Made by a program: the position numbers and the translations under genes. From positions 1 to 64,000 of the forward strand of contig CAVYTF010000009.1 in assembly GCA_963771435.1 (NCBI GenBank): 64,000 nt of DNA, given 5' to 3'. The notes under the pieces were generated by a model. That model worked only from the letters and a program-made list of their open reading frames with translations, had not been told where the DNA came from and ran no database searches. The stretch's first letter is position 1; each line of letters opens with the position of its first letter. Below are positions 60,921 through 64,000 of the stretch, one piece after another. The DNA is from CAVYTF01 sp963771435 (GTDB lineage Bacteria > Bacteroidota > Bacteroidia > Chitinophagales > Chitinophagaceae).

Positions 60921-62000
60921 TTAAGCAAGACCTGCCTCATAGATGCTGATACATTTTTGATAATATATTTGAGGGGAGAAGTATTTTTCGTACAAAGGGA
61001 ATAGCTGCAGTTGCAATTTCTCCTGAGGCTGGATGATCAGTCTCTCTATCCTTTCTCTCCATTCAAATAAATGAAAATTGTCCATTACTAATTGGGGCAT
61101 ATCATATTTAATTTGGTCAACCACTTCACCCGTTTTGAAAGTAAGAAAAGGAAGGCTTTGCGCCATATATTCTATCAAAACCAAAGGGCCTGATTCTGAC
61201 TTTGCAGTGTGAATGGCAAGGTCAAAGTCCTTCAATATAGGTTGTATATCTGTTATATCGCTTTTGAAAGTTATTGATCTCGAAAGGTTCTTTTCATCAA
61301 TTAGCTCACTTATATTTTTATTATAATTCCTGTCTGTTTGTTGGCCGATAATGGTGAGATGATACGGGCGCAATTTTATTAATTCAGCCACCAGGTTTAT
61401 TGCAAATTCAATGTTTTTTGTTGGCCTTATGTTGGCAACCATTAAAAGCTGGATGGCTGTACTTTCTTTTTTGGCGGTATAAACTACTTCCTCGTTTTTA
61501 ACAACAATATTGGGTAATAAAAATACGTTTGCCTCGGTCATTCCTGCCTTTTCAATAGCCCATTCCCGCAGCTTGCGCGAGACGCAGATCATGATCGTTT
61601 TGGGATAAATAAAGCGTTGGTGCCAGGATGAGCGCGTGTTTATTTCTATATCTCCAAAATGTTCGTGAAAAAATATTTTTTTATTGAGCCCGAATATTCG
61701 TGCTGCCAGGTAAACATAACGAAGGTTATAAGAGGAGTGTACGTGCACCACGTCAAACCGGCGGAGAATATTTATCATGCGGCGCATAGTGAAGGGGTTC
61801 CATTTGCTTTTGCGGGCGAGGTTTAGCTGGGTAATATTTGAATGCAACTGATCCGCAAGGGGGCCTCTTCGAACGGTAGTTAAAACTGTTACTTCGTGAC
61901 CATTACTGTTTAAAATATTTGCAAGCGTAACCAGCACTTTTTCTGCGCCACCAACATTGAGCATGTCTATAACCTGAATAATGGATAGTTTTTTCTGCAT
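60921..62000 (-). CDS. Glycosyltransferase family 4 protein
   Basis: A 359-residue GT-B enzyme. The N-terminus IIQVIDMLNVGGAEKVLVTL carries the GGAE motif, VVHVHSSYNLRYVYLAAR near residue 85 is the acceptor side, and the C-terminal domain has LLMVANIRPTKNIEFAINLV near residue 185 and the donor site with AIHTAKSESGPLVLIEYMAQ near residue 265, ending in a E-x7-E type pattern. It likely adds a sugar to a surface polysaccharide or lipid; no other glycan genes are adjacent. I start at the ATG at 62000; the longer frame begins with TTG. Confidence 0.88.
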   Translation of the reverse strand: MQKKLSIIQVIDMLNVGGAEKVLVTLANILNSNGHEVTVLTTVRRGPLADQLHSNITQLNLARKSKWNPFTMRRMINILRRFDVVHVHSSYNLRYVYLAARIFGLNKKIFFHEHFGDIEINTRSSWHQRFIYPKTIMICVSRKLREWAIEKAGMTEANVFLLPNIVVKNEEVVYTAKKESTAIQLLMVANIRPTKNIEFAINLVAELIKLRPYHLTIIGQQTDRNYNKNISELIDEKNLSRSITFKSDITDIQPILKDFDLAIHTAKSESGPLVLIEYMAQSLPFLTFKTGEVVDQIKYDMPQLVMDNFHLFEWRERIERLIIQPQEKLQLQLFPLYEKYFSPQIYYQKCISIYEAGLA

Positions 62001-62043
62001 GATTGACTGCAAAGAACTAAAAAATATGTTGATCTCGAAATAA

Positions 62044-62075
62044 AAAAGCCATCCTGTTTTAAAAGGATGGCTTTT
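62044..62075 (-). terminator. Rho-independent terminator of the reprolysin-like gene
   Basis: AAAAGCCATCCT and AGGATGGCTTTT form a 12-bp perfect stem over an 8-nt loop, 18 bp after the stop of the gene ending at 62093. T and A runs on both sides allow bidirectional use. Confidence 0.85.
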
Positions 62076-62092
62076 GTTTAGGTAAATACTTT

Positions 62093-64000
62093 TTATTCTA
62101 CAACGATCTTATCAGTCTTTGTGCCATTATCGCTTTGCACTTTTAGTAAATAAACTCCTTTTGCAAGGCTGCTTAAAGGTATATTTATTGACTGCCCGGC
62201 AGTTGCTTTTGGCAAATTAAGGGTGTAAACTGTTTGACCGTTTGCGTTAGTGAGGGCAAGGTGGATATTGTTCAAATCTGTTTTTACCACAACACTTGTA
62301 TTATTACTGGCAGGGTTTGGATAAACAAGCCAAAGCGCACTGGTTGCTGCAATATTTATTTCCACTGTAGAAGAATATTGATAATTACCATCATTATCTA
62401 CTTGTTTTAAGCGATAGAAATCTGTGCCTTCTACCGGGGCATTATCAGTAAACGTGTACTGCTGCTCTTCAGCAGGGTTGTTGCCTGCGGCAACAGTGCC
62501 AATTGAAGTGAAGTTTACCCCATCCGTGCTTCTTTCTACTTCAAAATGGTTGTTATTTACTTCGCTTGCCGTTGCCCAGTTAAGCAATGAGCCGGTGCCC
62601 TGCAATTTGCCCGTAAAGCTCAGCCAGCTAACAGGGAATGTTGAAACGATAGCAAAATTGGAATCATTAATATCAAAAAAGATATTGCCAACGGCTTGCA
62701 CCATGACACGGCAGGTAGTGCTGCTGACATTTGGCGCAATAACTTTAGCGCGGCCATTGTTTGGCACATTCGCTGCAAGTGTATCTGTAAATGTTTGCCC
62801 ACTATCAATTGATAAAAGAATATTTACTGTGGCGCAGCTTACGGGAGGCGCAGTTGTGTTTGCCACATCCCATGTAACAACGTAATTGTTGCCTCCTATT
62901 ACAGGAGGACCTTCTCTATTTCCCACAGTTACTTTAAAAGGGCCCGACGTGCTGTCCACTGTTACCTCCATTTTCTTTCTATCATTCTGGCCGCCACCGG
63001 GATGGTTGTCCCTTACGGTAACCTTGAATTTCAATTTCCTTGATACGGAAGGCAGCACTTCCCATTCGTTGGTGTTGGTGCCGTCTAAAATGTTTGCAAG
63101 GGTTGGGAAATATCTTGTTGGCGAAATGGTAGGGCTGTACACACGGAACACAGGATACGCAGTATAAGTAGAGGCAGGAAAGCCATACACGCTCACATAT
63201 TGGCCTAATTGAGAATCAAAAACACTGTCTGAACTGGTCAAAGGATCAAACTGCTCCCAGCAATAAGTCAACACATCTGTCGCATCTGCATCACTACCTT
63301 TTGCAGTTAATGCAAAGGGCGTGGACTTTGGTATGGTATAGTCGGCACCGGCAGAAACAGTAGGGACATTATCGCCTGTCGTTATTACTGTACCACATGT
63401 ACTGCCGCTTCCTTTCCTGATATATTTCAATGCTTGTTTTATACTTTCTCCATGAAAGTTAGGGATGCTGTGCGGTGCAATATCAAACATGCCTGTTGTG
63501 CCTGCATAACCCATAATGGTAATCGCGCTGCCGGGCTCCATTTGCGCACCCGTTCCTTCATAAGAAAAATCAAAAGTATGGTTGTCGCCAAACTGGTGGC
63601 CTATTTCGTGTATCCAGAAATCAACAACAAATGGGTCAGAAGTTAAATCATCAGTAAACCCAGTCACGCCGCCACCTTTTGCTGTATTGCCACGCCTCGC
63701 TGTATCCACACAAACACAACCTATGCAACCCGCATTGCCACCGGTAGGGAAGCCCATCAGCAAATGGCCAACATCATAATTAGCCGGGCCTATCAGGCTG
63801 TCCAAAGTAGTTTGCGACTCTTCTCCCCATATCTTTCCATATCCACTTTCTTTGCTTAAATAAGGGTCAGTTTTAGGGTCAAGAAAAATAATAGTGTCTT
63901 CGTTATCTACATAATCAAGCCTTACCCCAAAATCAGCTTCCATAATGCCGTCTATCCTTGTAAGGTCAGTAACCAATGCAGCAAGTACATCGCCTTTCTT
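62093..64000 (-). CDS. Reprolysin-like (M12B-type) metallopeptidase with T9SS sorting domain, partial
   Basis: The 5' end lies beyond the window; the frame remains open to base 64000, so the TTG at 63976 is not the start. At least 635 residues are present. The zinc motif HEIGHQFGDNHTFDF (HExxHxxGxxH) is near residue 127 from 63976, followed by a Met-turn-like MGYAGT. A Ca-binding-like region and a fibronectin-like segment precede the C-terminal Por sorting domain, ending DNGTKTDKIVVE. It is secreted by type IX. Similar long proteins in Bacteroidota carry an extra propeptide. The last 25 codons of the window (KKGDVLAALVTDL) continue the propeptide-side part. Confidence 0.9.
   Translation of the reverse strand, partial: KKGDVLAALVTDLTRIDGIMEADFGVRLDYVDNEDTIIFLDPKTDPYLSKESGYGKIWGEESQTTLDSLIGPANYDVGHLLMGFPTGGNAGCIGCVCVDTARRGNTAKGGGVTGFTDDLTSDPFVVDFWIHEIGHQFGDNHTFDFSYEGTGAQMEPGSAITIMGYAGTTGMFDIAPHSIPNFHGESIKQALKYIRKGSGSTCGTVITTGDNVPTVSAGADYTIPKSTPFALTAKGSDADATDVLTYCWEQFDPLTSSDSVFDSQLGQYVSVYGFPASTYTAYPVFRVYSPTISPTRYFPTLANILDGTNTNEWEVLPSVSRKLKFKVTVRDNHPGGGQNDRKKMEVTVDSTSGPFKVTVGNREGPPVIGGNNYVVTWDVANTTAPPVSCATVNILLSIDSGQTFTDTLAANVPNNGRAKVIAPNVSSTTCRVMVQAVGNIFFDINDSNFAIVSTFPVSWLSFTGKLQGTGSLLNWATASEVNNNHFEVERSTDGVNFTSIGTVAAGNNPAEEQQYTFTDNAPVEGTDFYRLKQVDNDGNYQYSSTVEINIAATSALWLVYPNPASNNTSVVVKTDLNNIHLALTNANGQTVYTLNLPKATAGQSINIPLSSLAKGVYLLKVQSDNGTKTDKIVVE

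Overview
The window reads as chromosomal DNA of a Bacteroidota bacterium, most likely a member of the Chitinophagaceae or a close relative. The evidence is an alternative complex III (Act) operon fused to an aa3-type oxidase operon with two subunit III genes, a GldC gliding protein, several secreted proteins with type IX secretion (Por) C-terminal sorting domains, promoters of the Bacteroidota TAnnTTTG type, and a uppS-bamA-ompH-ompH-murI block. No rRNA, tRNA, CRISPR array, integrase or transposase was recognised.

Layout. 38-1462 (minus): purN followed by an ECF sigma factor and a small zinc-finger anti-sigma protein. 1831-18218 (minus): a respiratory supercluster in transcription order actA-actB-actC-actD-actE-actF-ctaC-ctaD, then ctaB, two subunit III genes, subunit IV, a terminator-like hairpin, a SCO copper chaperone and a DUF420 membrane protein. 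Together these form a quinol:cytochrome c oxidoreductase, the cytochrome c oxidase that takes its electrons, and the factors for heme A and CuA assembly. 18300-23701: an accessory patch in which small minus-strand genes (hypothetical, GNAT acetyltransferase, AlkB-like dioxygenase, methyltransferase-like protein) sit between long structured repeats with GTTAGCGG/CCGCTAAC-type ends; nadA lies among them. 23701-31546: a DUF6159 membrane protein, a GH16 glucanase, an M36 metallopeptidase and a T9SS cargo gene with an in-frame stop. 31772-39402: cdsA, a glycosyltransferase, gldC, a YqeY-type gene, cvpA, an alpha/beta hydrolase, a CBS protein, a TamA/BamA-like outer membrane protein and NAD kinase. 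39699-48006: a class V aminotransferase, a DUF6089 protein, then uppS, bamA, two ompH/skp genes and murI, an envelope-biogenesis block. 48010-51818 (minus): carbonic anhydrase, fabG, a GH3-family protein and lptB. 52151-64000: a cupin, a propeller-like lipoprotein, a small hypothetical, a LytS/LytTR-type two-component pair with a ligand-sensing propeller, an OPT-family transporter, a glycosyltransferase and a partial reprolysin-like T9SS metallopeptidase.

Two kinds of non-coding structure stand out. First, seven intergenic gaps hold degenerate tandem arrays whose period is 11, 21 or 22 bp, close to one or two turns of the DNA helix. The unit sequence differs at most loci, but three loci share one 11-bp module. 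Second, the 18.3-23.7 kb patch has cassette-like gene units with matched inverted ends. There are also dispersed 46-bp and about 75-bp repeats around accessory genes.

The sequence as given has frame breaks in genes that should be intact: two in ctaD, about nine in the 5' part of actB, one in actA, one in the DUF6089 gene, and a TAG in a T9SS gene. The actB cluster is dense enough to suggest local consensus error rather than biology, and coordinates for those genes are given for the whole reconstructed gene.
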